A DNA stretch of 56,257 bases from positions 1-56,257 of the forward strand of contig NZ_FOXC01000016.1 in NCBI RefSeq assembly GCF_900115605.1, written 5' to 3'. The notes beneath the pieces were generated by a model that ran no database searches, was not told the origin of the DNA, and saw only the letters and a program-made list of their open reading frames with translations. Each line of letters begins with the position of its first letter. The stretch's first letter is position 1. Of the stretch, positions 1 through 7,774 are shown piece after piece. The stretch is from Halolactibacillus halophilus (lineage in GTDB: Bacteria; Bacillota; Bacilli; Bacillales; Amphibacillaceae). The position numbers and the translations under genes are program-made.

Positions 1-34
1 CATGTTTCAGCTGCATAAAAAGAGCCGAAACATG
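1..34. terminator. weak hairpin at window edge
   Basis: Arms CATGTTTC and GAAACATG enclose an 18-base interior. The hairpin lies about 70 bases past the stop of the DUF2177 gene on the minus strand and could end that transcript. No clean T-run follows, so this is only a candidate. Confidence 0.3.
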
Positions 35-106
35 TGAAATATAAACTTGAAATTATTGGTTAAAACTTCTCACCAACACCATTTGACAAAGAACCCTTTC
101 ATCGTA

Positions 107-502
107 TTAAATAAATTGTATTAACCAGTAACTAATACTTGAGACTAGGCCACCTAACGATGTCCCCCAAATTAAATCAATGATGGTAATTTTAATGGGC
201 CAACCTTCAAGTGTAGCAAGATTGGTTAAATCGTAGGTCGAATAGGTGATAAAGCCAAATAACATCCCGCGTAATAACGCCTCAGTAAAACTACCAGAAT
301 CAAGAGCTGGATTAATAACAAAGTAAATCAAACCGAAAATGAAGATGAGATAAAAGATAATCGCTGCCACCCAATTCGGTTTTTTACTCATGATAAAGCC
401 AATATGTTCCTGGTAAAGATTTTTAGCAATAAAGCCTAACCAGATCAAATCAATCACAATAAAGACGACAAATGTAATGAGATAAATAATCAAAAAACGC
501 AT
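107..502 (-). CDS. DUF2177 family membrane protein
   Basis: A 131-residue protein that is almost entirely membrane: hydrophobic segments near residues 3-25, 44-65, 70-90 and 105-130 separated by short polar turns. Length and the early acidic WLG-type segment (DLIWLGFIAKNLY) fit the DUF2177 family, whose function is unknown. A strong ribosome site (AAGGAGGG) precedes the ATG. It starts about 40 bases after the stop of the DAK2-DegV gene on the same strand, so the two are probably co-transcribed. The family call rests on recognition; a lipid- or envelope-related role is suggested only by the neighbour. Confidence 0.75.
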   Translation of the reverse strand: MRFLIIYLITFVVFIVIDLIWLGFIAKNLYQEHIGFIMSKKPNWVAAIIFYLIFIFGLIYFVINPALDSGSFTEALLRGMLFGFITYSTYDLTNLATLEGWPIKITIIDLIWGTSLGGLVSSISYWLIQFI

Positions 503-542
503 CGAATCCCTCCTTATAATTGTTTCGTTCCGTTTTTCTCGC

Positions 543-2324
543 TTACTCTTCGTTTGTAATATAGCTCACAGCAACAGCGCCTACCCCAGCACCCATCGCG
601 ATAATACCTGAACTCTTTGTCATATAAACAGGTGGTCTGCCTAATGCTTCTGTTAAAGACTCCGTGAAAGCTTCACCGAGTGATCGATCATCGACATAAG
701 TAACGGCGTAATGTTTAATTCCTTTCGTCTGATCTAATTTCTTTAGATGTTTTAAAATTTTCTTTAACGCTCTATCAGGATGAAAGGCAATTTTGAAAAT
801 CCCACCATCACCTTGTTCATCCAACGTAATAATTGGGCGTAAGCCGACCTTTTTTGCCAATGAGCCTGCCCTTACACTTAATCGACCGGAAGCAATCATG
901 TTATCAAGTGTATTAATTTTAACTAAAATCTTTGATTGTTTAATCGACTGCTTCGTATTTAAGATTAATTGCTCAACCGGCGTCTTAGCCTTTAATTTCT
1001 GCGTTGCTTCCCATACAAGTAGCCCTTCTGCGACTGAGTTTTGTTTCGTATCAATCACATGGATGCGATTTTGTTCATGGGTAAAGCTATTACGTGATTT
1101 TATAAATGCATTATACGTCCCACTTAACGCACTAGCAACTGTAAACACAATAATATCATCGTAGTATGATAGTAGGTATCGGTACATGTTTTCGATACTT
1201 TTAATAGTCGGTTGGGATGACGTTGGGTGCGTCTTTTTTTCTTTTGCTAGTTCAAATAATCTCTCATTCGTGACGGTGAGTTTATCAAGGTACGATTCAT
1301 CACCAACAAGGATTGATAAGTTAACCATATGGATTTGTTCATCATCAATAACTTCTTGTGGTAAATCAGCAATAGAGTCGGTCACAATAACAGTTTGATA
1401 TTTCCGGTGGTGAATACGGTTATATTGCCCAACCATATCATCAACTTTTTGTTCTAAGATTTTACCGTACTGGCTTAAGCGCTTAAACATTTCACTTGGC
1501 TCATTTGTATGCACATGCACCCGTACTTTTTGCTTGCCATTCACTTGAACAATCGAATCACCTAAGTCATGAAGGAGCTGTTTCAAATCTGGTAAGTCTG
1601 TTGTTTTTTCAATCAGTGCTTCAGTACAGTAACGGTATTGTAATGAGGCATCCTCATGTTCATGCTCAATCGCCGGTAACACTTCTTCACTCGTCAGCGC
1701 GTCACCCACAATCAGCTTGCCTTTGAGCCCATCTAAGAAGCCTTTCACAAAATAAGCAAATCCTTTTGCCCCTGAATCAACGACGGCGGATTGTTTCAAA
1801 ATTTTTAATTGATCGGTTGTATGATCAACCGCAATATCGACTTGAGCTAACGCATTCTCAATCAGCGCATCAAAGGCACTAATTTGTTGACTCGCTTGAT
1901 ACAACGCATCATGGAACGCCTTCATAATTGTAAGCATTGTTCCTTCTACCGGTTTTTCAATTGCTTGGTAGGCATAGTCCATACCGGCTTTACTAGCGGC
2001 AATAAAAGCTTCTTTGGTCACATCGGTATCATTTTTCATTGCTTCACTTAAGCCTTGAAAGTACTGCGCAAAAATAAGTCCTGAGTTTCCTCTTGCACCA
2101 ATAATAGCTGAATCCGCAATCGATTCTAACGTTAATTTTGCATCTTCTTTTAACTCAGCATGAAAAACAATGCTTTGCATTGTCGAAAAAAGATTACTGC
2201 CTGTGTCACCATCAGCAACGGGAAAAACATTAATCTTATTTAAAAACATTCGATTATGCATGACCTCTTTTGCTCCGTTAAGTAAACTCTGATAAAGTGT
2301 TTCGTTTGTAATAGTATCCATCAT
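543..2324 (-). CDS. DAK2-DegV fusion protein (fatty-acid-kinase-like)
   Basis: 593 residues with two known modules. Residues 1-200 are a DAK2/DhaL nucleotide-binding domain with the metal-binding PVADGDTGSN motif (35-44) and GARGNSG (76-82). Residues about 230-305 resemble the middle domain of FakA (YCTEAL, then VRVHVHTNEP). Residues about 310-593 are a DegV (FakB-type) fatty-acid-binding domain with TDSIADLP, TSSQP (368-372) and SALSGTYNA (398-406). In Staphylococcus, FakA phosphorylates fatty acids bound to separate FakB proteins; here kinase and binding modules are joined, which suggests acyl-phosphate synthesis from exogenous fatty acids. A GGGGGG ribosome site precedes tandem ATGs. The substrate is inferred, not shown. 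Confidence 0.85.
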   Translation of the reverse strand: MMDTITNETLYQSLLNGAKEVMHNRMFLNKINVFPVADGDTGSNLFSTMQSIVFHAELKEDAKLTLESIADSAIIGARGNSGLIFAQYFQGLSEAMKNDTDVTKEAFIAASKAGMDYAYQAIEKPVEGTMLTIMKAFHDALYQASQQISAFDALIENALAQVDIAVDHTTDQLKILKQSAVVDSGAKGFAYFVKGFLDGLKGKLIVGDALTSEEVLPAIEHEHEDASLQYRYCTEALIEKTTDLPDLKQLLHDLGDSIVQVNGKQKVRVHVHTNEPSEMFKRLSQYGKILEQKVDDMVGQYNRIHHRKYQTVIVTDSIADLPQEVIDDEQIHMVNLSILVGDESYLDKLTVTNERLFELAKEKKTHPTSSQPTIKSIENMYRYLLSYYDDIIVFTVASALSGTYNAFIKSRNSFTHEQNRIHVIDTKQNSVAEGLLVWEATQKLKAKTPVEQLILNTKQSIKQSKILVKINTLDNMIASGRLSVRAGSLAKKVGLRPIITLDEQGDGGIFKIAFHPDRALKKILKHLKKLDQTKGIKHYAVTYVDDRSLGEAFTESLTEALGRPPVYMTKSSGIIAMGAGVGAVAVSYITNEE

Positions 2325-2590
2325 CGTCCCCCCTGTTAACTCTTGACTTGAACTACTTCACCTCAATTTCTTGCGAAATTTGAAGATGAGGGGTTCCTCG
2401 CCTAATTTAGATAATAACATTAACAAGTTGGTCTATGTTTTGTTAAAACTTTCTCGTTAATGTACACTCCTTATTCCCCCTTTTATATTGGTATAAACAC
2501 CAATTATGAGCACACGTCATGAATAGATCGTCATAAACGTGGTAAAATACTAACATAAACCTTAACTTTAGATGAAAGCGAGATGATCAC

Positions 2591-3337
2591 ATGGCCCTTG
2601 ACGTTATTGGTGATATCCACGGATGTTACGAAGAATTGGTTGAATTGATCGCACAACTCGGCTACATAGAAAAAAATGGGCACTTCTATCACGACGATCA
2701 CCGCCGCTTAGCTTTTGTTGGTGACTTAACTGACCGTGGTCCTGCATCACTGAGAGTAATTGAGCTTGTCTATCAACTGGTTGTCGTTGACCAAATTGCT
2801 GTGTATGTTCCGGGAAATCATTGCGATAAATTGTACCGTTATTTCCTCGGAAATAACGTTGACGTTAAACACGGTTTAGAAACGACGATTACAGAATATA
2901 ACCAGCTAAACCAAACAGACAAAGACCAAATAAAACGACAGTTTATGACACTTTACAATCAAGCCCCGCTCTATCACTATGACAAACATTTAAATGTCGT
3001 CATCAGCCATGCGGGCATTCTTAACCATATGATTGGCCAGACGAGTAAACATGTCAAAGCCTTTGTTTTATACGGACCCAAACCAAAAGAATATCACCCA
3101 GATGGTCGACCTGTGCGGATTGATTGGACACCGCACCATAATGGAGAAACGCTCGTCATCTATGGTCACACGCCGGTTTTGCGCCCGTATATTTCAAATA
3201 ATACTGTCAACATTGACCTCGGTTGTATTTTTGGTAATAAGCTAATGGCAATGCGTGTCCCTGAACGAACGATGATGACCGTTGACTCTCGGCAACCTTT
3301 TCAACCGGAACGTTTCACTGATTTTGAAAATGATTAA
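2591..3337 (+). CDS. prpE: PrpE-like bis(5'-nucleosyl)-tetraphosphatase / PPP-family phosphatase
   Basis: 248 residues of the calcineurin-like PPP family. The three signature blocks are present near the N-terminus: GDIHG (7-11), GDLTDRG (about 44-50) and GNHCDKL (about 76-82), with later metal-binding histidines in ISHAG and YGHTP. B. subtilis PrpE (YjbP) hydrolyses Ap4A and dephosphorylates proteins, and has a similar length. Its position beside rluD/yjbO and nadK matches B. subtilis, although here it converges with that operon instead of ending it. It is a single gene followed by a strong bidirectional hairpin. Confidence 0.88.
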   Translation: MALDVIGDIHGCYEELVELIAQLGYIEKNGHFYHDDHRRLAFVGDLTDRGPASLRVIELVYQLVVVDQIAVYVPGNHCDKLYRYFLGNNVDVKHGLETTITEYNQLNQTDKDQIKRQFMTLYNQAPLYHYDKHLNVVISHAGILNHMIGQTSKHVKAFVLYGPKPKEYHPDGRPVRIDWTPHHNGETLVIYGHTPVLRPYISNNTVNIDLGCIFGNKLMAMRVPERTMMTVDSRQPFQPERFTDFEND

Positions 3338-3340
3338 ACC

Positions 3341-3374
3341 TAAAACTTGACACCACTCGTGGTGTCAAGTTTTA
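3341..3374. terminator. bidirectional terminator between prpE and rluD
   Basis: Near-perfect inverted repeat, arms AAAACTTGACACCAC and GTGGTGTCAAGTTTT, with A-rich and T-rich flanks. It sits between two converging genes and can serve both strands. Confidence 0.9.
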
Positions 3375-3394
3375 TTTATATTTCTGTCTTGTTC

Positions 3395-4330
3395 TCATTC
3401 ATCAATAAGTTTTTGGGCTGTTAATGTGGACAAATCACCTTGTATTGCCGGTAAATCATCTGGCCACGGCGCGATAAATGATAGCACTTCATTTGTATAG
3501 GGCTGCGTAAAAGCTAAATGATAACAATGCAGCGCTTGCCGATTGGCTATATCTTTTGTACCGCCATACAAGGTGTCACCGATTAACGGATGCTGAAGAT
3601 GACTAAAATGGACCCGTATCTGATGGGTTCGCCCTGTTTTTAGTTCAATATTCAACAAACTCCACGCATCTGCTTCTTCGACCACGCAGTAATGGGTTTC
3701 GGCGTGTTTACCGTCATAATCTACCGAGCGTTCAATAATCGAGCCAGGTTTGCGAGCAATCGGTAAGGTAATGATGCCACTTGTTTCTTTTAATTTACCT
3801 TCAACTACAGCTAAGTAACGGCGTTTTACTTTCATATCTCGAAAATACCCGTGGGCCAGTTGATGTTTAGCGACGAGCACGAGCCCTGACGTATCTTGGT
3901 CTAGTCTTGTCACAATATGAACGGTATAAGGGAGATTTATTTGATTGTAATAATGAATGAGACCATGTGCAAGCGAAGCTGTGTCATGGCCCATTTTAGG
4001 CATGACAGGTAACCCTGCCGGCTTATTGACTACAAGAATAAAATCATCTTCATAGATGATTTTAAGTGGCATCTCAACCGGATACAGGTTCGGTGAACGC
4101 ACTTCTTTTGGTAATAGGCAATCAATCGTGTCGCCTTTTTTAACCGGTGCTCTTACATTGACTGGTGTGTTATTTAAGTAAATGGCTCCACCCGCAAACT
4201 TTATCTTCTTTAATGTTTGGCGAGACAAGTTTGCCTTAGTTAATAAATAATCACGGACGTTTAAGCCATCTGTTTGTACATGAAAGCGAATCATTTTCCG
4301 ACTACCGTTCATCCGAAATAAACGAATCAT
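3395..4330 (-). CDS. yjbO: RluA/RluD-family pseudouridine synthase
   Basis: An S4-like N-terminal RNA-binding region ([19 protein letters not shown]) is followed by the pseudouridine synthase core. The catalytic motif is [10 protein letters not shown], with the invariant Asp, and the later [19 protein letters not shown] block is typical of RluA enzymes. It isomerises uridine in RNA, probably 23S rRNA, though the target site cannot be read from sequence. It corresponds to B. subtilis YjbO and lies directly after nadK. The ATG at 4330 has GGAAG seven bases upstream and overlaps nadK by 29 bases; an internal ATG at 4294 fits the family N-terminus equally well, so the start is uncertain. Confidence 0.88.
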   Translation of the reverse strand: MIRLFRMNGSRKMIRFHVQTDGLNVRDYLLTKANLSRQTLKKIKFAGGAIYLNNTPVNVRAPVKKGDTIDCLLPKEVRSPNLYPVEMPLKIIYEDDFILVVNKPAGLPVMPKMGHDTASLAHGLIHYYNQINLPYTVHIVTRLDQDTSGLVLVAKHQLAHGYFRDMKVKRRYLAVVEGKLKETSGIITLPIARKPGSIIERSVDYDGKHAETHYCVVEEADAWSLLNIELKTGRTHQIRVHFSHLQHPLIGDTLYGGTKDIANRQALHCYHLAFTQPYTNEVLSFIAPWPDDLPAIQGDLSTLTAQKLIDE

Positions 4331-5108
4331 GGACCCGCTTCCAGAATGGAAAGGCTCTAAAACGCGCAAATTTAATTTTTTCTTTAGCGACCGTACACTC
4401 GAGTAAGTTCACATGATCGACTGATTTTGTTAAGTGATCAATCGTCATTAAAAAGCTCTGTGCTTCATTCACCGGCTTAAATTGTACAACATGGTGGCTC
4501 GGAAAAATAAGTGGTGAGCCAATTGTTCGGTACACCCGGTTATTAATCGATGACATCTCTGTTAACTGCATCGTTGAAAGCGAAGGGTGAATAATCGCAC
4601 CACCAAGTGCTTTATTATAAGCGGTACTACCTGATGGGGTCGACATGCATAAACCATCACCTCTGAATCGTTCAAACAAGTCGCCATTAATATTAATGTC
4701 CATCACGACAGACCCTTCAATTTTTCTTACCGTTGCCTCATTTAATGCTAAGTAACGCTCGTAGTCCTTGACATCCTTTTTAAATACTTTCACTTCGAGT
4801 AATGGGTATTCAGCAATATCAAACTTATCTTTTGAAATTTCAATTACGAGCTTTTCAATTTCATCAGGTAACCAGTCCGCATAAAAACCTAGGTGTCCCG
4901 TGTGTACCCCAATAAAAGCCGTATCTTTTAACCGGTGAAAATATTGATGAACGGCATGAAGAAAGGTGCCATCTCCACCAACGGTAATGACCAAATCAGG
5001 CGCATCTTCATCCATCACTAAGTCGAAGTCACTTAAATATTGATCAAGAATCATTTTAATCGCATTTGATTTTTCATCACCTTTAGACGTTACCACGAAT
5101 CGTTTCAT
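4302..5108 (-). CDS. nadK: NAD kinase
   Basis: 268 residues of ATP-NAD kinase (PpnK/YjbN), which makes NADP from NAD. The substrate-binding GGDG motif is at 44-47 inside [11 protein letters not shown]. The NE motif (LNEATVRK) and the glycine-rich [15 protein letters not shown] loop are intact, and the length is normal for the Bacillus enzyme. The start codon overlaps the relQ stop as ATGA, so translation is probably coupled. The order relQ-nadK-rluD is the same as B. subtilis yjbM-ppnK-yjbO. Confidence 0.95.
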   Translation of the reverse strand: MKRFVVTSKGDEKSNAIKMILDQYLSDFDLVMDEDAPDLVITVGGDGTFLHAVHQYFHRLKDTAFIGVHTGHLGFYADWLPDEIEKLVIEISKDKFDIAEYPLLEVKVFKKDVKDYERYLALNEATVRKIEGSVVMDININGDLFERFRGDGLCMSTPSGSTAYNKALGGAIIHPSLSTMQLTEMSSINNRVYRTIGSPLIFPSHHVVQFKPVNEAQSFLMTIDHLTKSVDHVNLLECTVAKEKIKFARFRAFPFWKRVHDSFISDER

Positions 5109-5767
5109 TCTTCATCCCCCATTTTCTTGAACTTTGGTCTAATTTGATTAAAGATCCACTGAGCCTCCTGGACTTCGTCCTTAATTTTCGCCATTTCTTC
5201 ATCGAGTTGAAACGCTGCTTCCGCTGCTTTTTTTAATCGCTTTTTAATATCTTGTGGAATTTGACCTTTATATTTATAATTTAACGAGTGTTCATTGGTC
5301 GCCCAAAAGTTCATCGCAAGTGTTCTAATTTGAATTTCAGCCGTCACATATTTCTTCCCATGAATCGTTTGAACCGGGTATTTGATAATGACGTGGTAGG
5401 ACCGATAACCACTGTCCTTTTTATGTTTTATGTAATCTTTTTCTTCTATAACCTGAAAATCGTCACGCTTTCTCAATAAATCAACAATCGTATAAATATC
5501 ATCAACAAATTGACAAACAACTCTCACTCCGGCAATATCTTGTAATACCGATTCAATCTGATCATCTGTTAATTGTTTACGCCGGGCTTTATCAAACATA
5601 CTTTGAACAGGTTTAACTCGGCCTGTCACAAGTTCGATTGGTGAATGCTTCTTTTCAATTTCAAACTGTTTGCGCATACCTCTCAACTTTACTTTTAATT
5701 CATCAACGACTTGTGTATACGGGACAAGTAGTTGGTGCCAATTCATTTCTTCAGTCATATCAATCAC
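5105..5767 (-). CDS. relQ: small alarmone synthetase RelQ (GTP pyrophosphokinase)
   Basis: 220 residues with a lone RelA/SpoT synthetase domain and no hydrolase domain, the hallmark of the RelQ/SasB class (B. subtilis YjbM). Visible synthetase blocks are [18 protein letters not shown], the [15 protein letters not shown] strand, [11 protein letters not shown] (substrate loop) and [22 protein letters not shown]. It makes (p)ppGpp from ATP and GTP or GDP. First gene of the relQ-nadK-rluD operon. Met4 is an alternative start. It is divergent from yjbK as expected from Bacillus gene order. Confidence 0.93.
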   Translation of the reverse strand: MIDMTEEMNWHQLLVPYTQVVDELKVKLRGMRKQFEIEKKHSPIELVTGRVKPVQSMFDKARRKQLTDDQIESVLQDIAGVRVVCQFVDDIYTIVDLLRKRDDFQVIEEKDYIKHKKDSGYRSYHVIIKYPVQTIHGKKYVTAEIQIRTLAMNFWATNEHSLNYKYKGQIPQDIKKRLKKAAEAAFQLDEEMAKIKDEVQEAQWIFNQIRPKFKKMGDEE

Positions 5768-5883
5768 CTCTTCATCAATCTATATCTACCCTTATTGTAC
5801 CATATTCCCTTTTTACAAGCTTTAAATCTCGACAGATCCGCTTATCTTCCTTATACTTAGAGAAAAACTCATAAAGGACTGAC

Positions 5884-6465
5884 ATGATGCAAGAACTAGA
5901 AATCGAGCGTAAAAATTTACTTACTAAAGACGAATACAATCATTTAATCACGGGGTTATCCCTCAGTGACGTTACGCCAAAAAAACAACGCAATCATTAT
6001 TTTGAAACAGCTGATTTTCAATTAAAACAAACCGGTTCCGCCCTTCGAATCCGCGAGAAAAATGGCGCCTTCGTTCTGACACTAAAACAGCCTCAAGGCG
6101 ATGGCTTGCTTGAAACACATGAACCACTTACAAAACAAGAAGCCAATCAGCTTATAGCGAACAATGGGACGATAAAACCCGCTATTGAGACACGCATCAA
6201 AGCTCTTGGTGTACCGATTGAGGCGCTTGTTTTCGGTGGCACTTTGGAAACGAATCGCATTGAGGTTAACCAAGATGGTGTTCTCGTCGTGCTAGATGAG
6301 AGTCACTACCTCGGTCAAGTTGATTATGAACTTGAAATTGAGGGTCCGAGCCTTAAGGTAACAGAGGCGCGTCTAGATGGATTGTTAACACGTTTTTCAA
6401 TTACGAAAAAGGAAACACCAAATAAAATCGCACGATTTTATAGCGCACTAAATAACGTATCATAA
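5884..6465 (+). CDS. yjbK: CYTH-domain protein YjbK (triphosphate tunnel metalloenzyme)
   Basis: 193 residues. The N-terminal ELEIERKNLL carries the ExExK signature of CYTH/triphosphate-tunnel enzymes. Alternating charged strands follow (ALRIREKNGAFVLTLKQ, LVVLDESHYLGQVDYELEIEG), as in the eight-stranded tunnel that binds triphosphates and divalent metal. The in vivo substrate of YjbK is not established; inorganic triphosphatase activity is the usual family assignment. Tandem ATGs open the gene, the first preceded by AAAGGA. It is divergent from relQ, matching the B. subtilis neighbourhood; the usual yjbL is absent. Confidence 0.88.
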   Translation: MMQELEIERKNLLTKDEYNHLITGLSLSDVTPKKQRNHYFETADFQLKQTGSALRIREKNGAFVLTLKQPQGDGLLETHEPLTKQEANQLIANNGTIKPAIETRIKALGVPIEALVFGGTLETNRIEVNQDGVLVVLDESHYLGQVDYELEIEGPSLKVTEARLDGLLTRFSITKKETPNKIARFYSALNNVS

Positions 6466-6558
6466 TCATATTAGTTGCCTATTTTTCAATGAGACTGATA
6501 CAATAAGGTTGTTGAACACATCGTGTTTAATAAGAACTTGTAGGAAAGGAGAATCGAT

Positions 6559-7455
6559 GTGAGCGCAAACCACACTGGGCCTGAACTTAATCACACTCAA
6601 CCTAAAGAGGCACAGTATAGCTTCTTTGATCTCTTAAAAAAACCGATTGAAATATACATGTTTACTGACCCACTCTGCCCTGAAGCCTGGTCACTTGACC
6701 CAATTATCCGTAAACTTCAACTAGAATATGGACGCTTCTTTACGATTCGGCCGATTCTTACCGGGAAATGGTCAAATATTTATCAAGATGATTTACACAC
6801 ACCGAAAAAATTAAAAGCACAATGGGAGAAGACGGCTTGTGTTACTGGCGTTTGTTGCGACGGAGATCTTTGGATTGAAAATCCTATCAGTTATCCTATA
6901 AATGTTTCCATTGCGATTAAAACAGCTGAACTGCAAGGTATCAAAGCGGGCCGACGTTATTTAAGAAAGGTACAAGAAAAACTCTTCTTATATAAAATGG
7001 ACATATCAACAGATAATGAACTGATTCAAATCGCCAAAGAAGTCCATTTAGATACAGATGAATTTAAGCGTGACCTTCATTCTGATACAGCTAAAAAAGC
7101 ACTCCGCTGTGATCTGAAACTAACTAAAGAAATGGACGTTGATCACACCCCGTCACTTGTTTTCTTCAATGAAGATGATGAGGATGAAGGATTGAAATTA
7201 TCTGGTGCATACCCTTATGAGATTTATGTTAAAATATTGAAACAATTACTTGAACACGAGGTTTATCCAATGGAGATACCTGATTTACTTGACTTTATTC
7301 GATATTTTAAATTTGTAAGTTCAGTTGAAATAGCTATTATCTTCGATTGGCCTGTTGAAAAGGCATGTAAAGAAATGAAAAAACTGAAATTACAACGCAT
7401 TGTTGAACATATACCGGTTAAACATGGTATGTATTGGCGTTATTTAGAAGATTAA
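6559..7455 (+). CDS. spxH: ClpXP adaptor YjbH/SpxH
   Basis: 298 residues of the DsbA-like thioredoxin-fold family that delivers Spx to ClpXP. The redox-like motif near residue 37 is TDPLCPEAW, an incomplete CxxC, and a GVCCDGD cysteine pair comes later; the acidic EDDEDEG stretch is near 213. The start is GTG at 6559, seven bases after AAAGGAG. The same ribosome site also faces an out-of-frame ATG-TGA that overlaps the GTG. Its target gene spx is encoded about 3 kb away in this window. Arsenate reductase-like DsbA proteins are the only other candidates; synteny makes YjbH secure. Confidence 0.92.
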   Translation: MSANHTGPELNHTQPKEAQYSFFDLLKKPIEIYMFTDPLCPEAWSLDPIIRKLQLEYGRFFTIRPILTGKWSNIYQDDLHTPKKLKAQWEKTACVTGVCCDGDLWIENPISYPINVSIAIKTAELQGIKAGRRYLRKVQEKLFLYKMDISTDNELIQIAKEVHLDTDEFKRDLHSDTAKKALRCDLKLTKEMDVDHTPSLVFFNEDDEDEGLKLSGAYPYEIYVKILKQLLEHEVYPMEIPDLLDFIRYFKFVSSVEIAIIFDWPVEKACKEMKKLKLQRIVEHIPVKHGMYWRYLED

Positions 7456-7460
7456 TTTCC

Positions 7461-7488
7461 CCCTCCACTATCATGTGGAGGGTTTTTG
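7461..7488 (+). terminator. spxH terminator
   Basis: Arms CCCTCCAC and GTGGAGGG with a six-base loop, followed by GTTTTTG, six bases after the spxH stop. Confidence 0.88.
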
Positions 7489-7509
7489 ATTAAAAACAGA
7501 CAGAAAAAA

Positions 7510-7530
7510 TACGCACACAATGTGTGCGTA
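7510..7530. repeat. perfect 21-base palindrome
   Basis: TACGCACACA and TGTGTGCGTA are perfect reverse complements around a single central A. With almost no loop it is more like a DNA-binding site than an RNA hairpin, although a cruciform or longer RNA fold is possible. Confidence 0.8.
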
Positions 7531-7535
7531 TGATG

Positions 7536-7554
7536 CCATGACAGATTGTCATGG
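7536..7554. repeat. perfect 8-bp inverted repeat
   Basis: CCATGACA and TGTCATGG around GAT, five bases after the preceding palindrome, then a run of G. No T-run follows on either strand, so it is unlikely to be a terminator. Confidence 0.75.
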
Positions 7555-7720
7555 GGGGATGGGAGAAAGTTTTAGATCAAACAAAGGGGTTTTGTTTGTT
7601 AAACATCTCACAAACTACTATAACAACGTTTTCCAACTTATGCAAGCGTTTCTATATACATTTCACAAAATTGTCATACTTGGTACGATTATTCCGCTTT
7701 TACTGATTGATGTGTTTACT

Positions 7721-7758
7721 AAAAAACAGGCTCGCCTCAAGAGGCTAACCTGTTTTTT
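7721..7758. terminator. pepF terminator (bidirectional)
   Basis: AAAAAACAGG pairs with CCTGTTTTTT around an internal GCCTC/GAGGC stem. It lies just past the pepF stop and can also stop read-through from spxH. Confidence 0.85.
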
Positions 7759-7774
7759 TAGTTTACATTATTAA

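Larger units (their letters stand above)
7456..7774. other. convergent intergenic region with four inverted repeats
   Basis: Between spxH and pepF there is no convincing gene. It holds the spxH terminator, a perfect palindrome (7510-7530), a second perfect inverted repeat (7536-7554) and the pepF terminator. An 84-codon open frame from 7520 lacks a good ribosome site and ends inside the last hairpin. ATGCAAGCGTTTCTA near 7643 resembles a CcpA cre site with one mismatch, in no obvious promoter context. Confidence 0.7.

Noticed and set aside
793-1726. Three plus-strand frames inside the DAK2-DegV gene
   Set aside because: Antisense shadows of a well-conserved coding region.
7640-7660. cre-like site in the spxH-pepF gap
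   Set aside because: One mismatch to a loose consensus and no promoter near it.
7520-7774. 84-codon open frame between spxH and pepF
   Set aside because: No ribosome site, starts inside a palindrome and ends in the pepF terminator; looks like chance.
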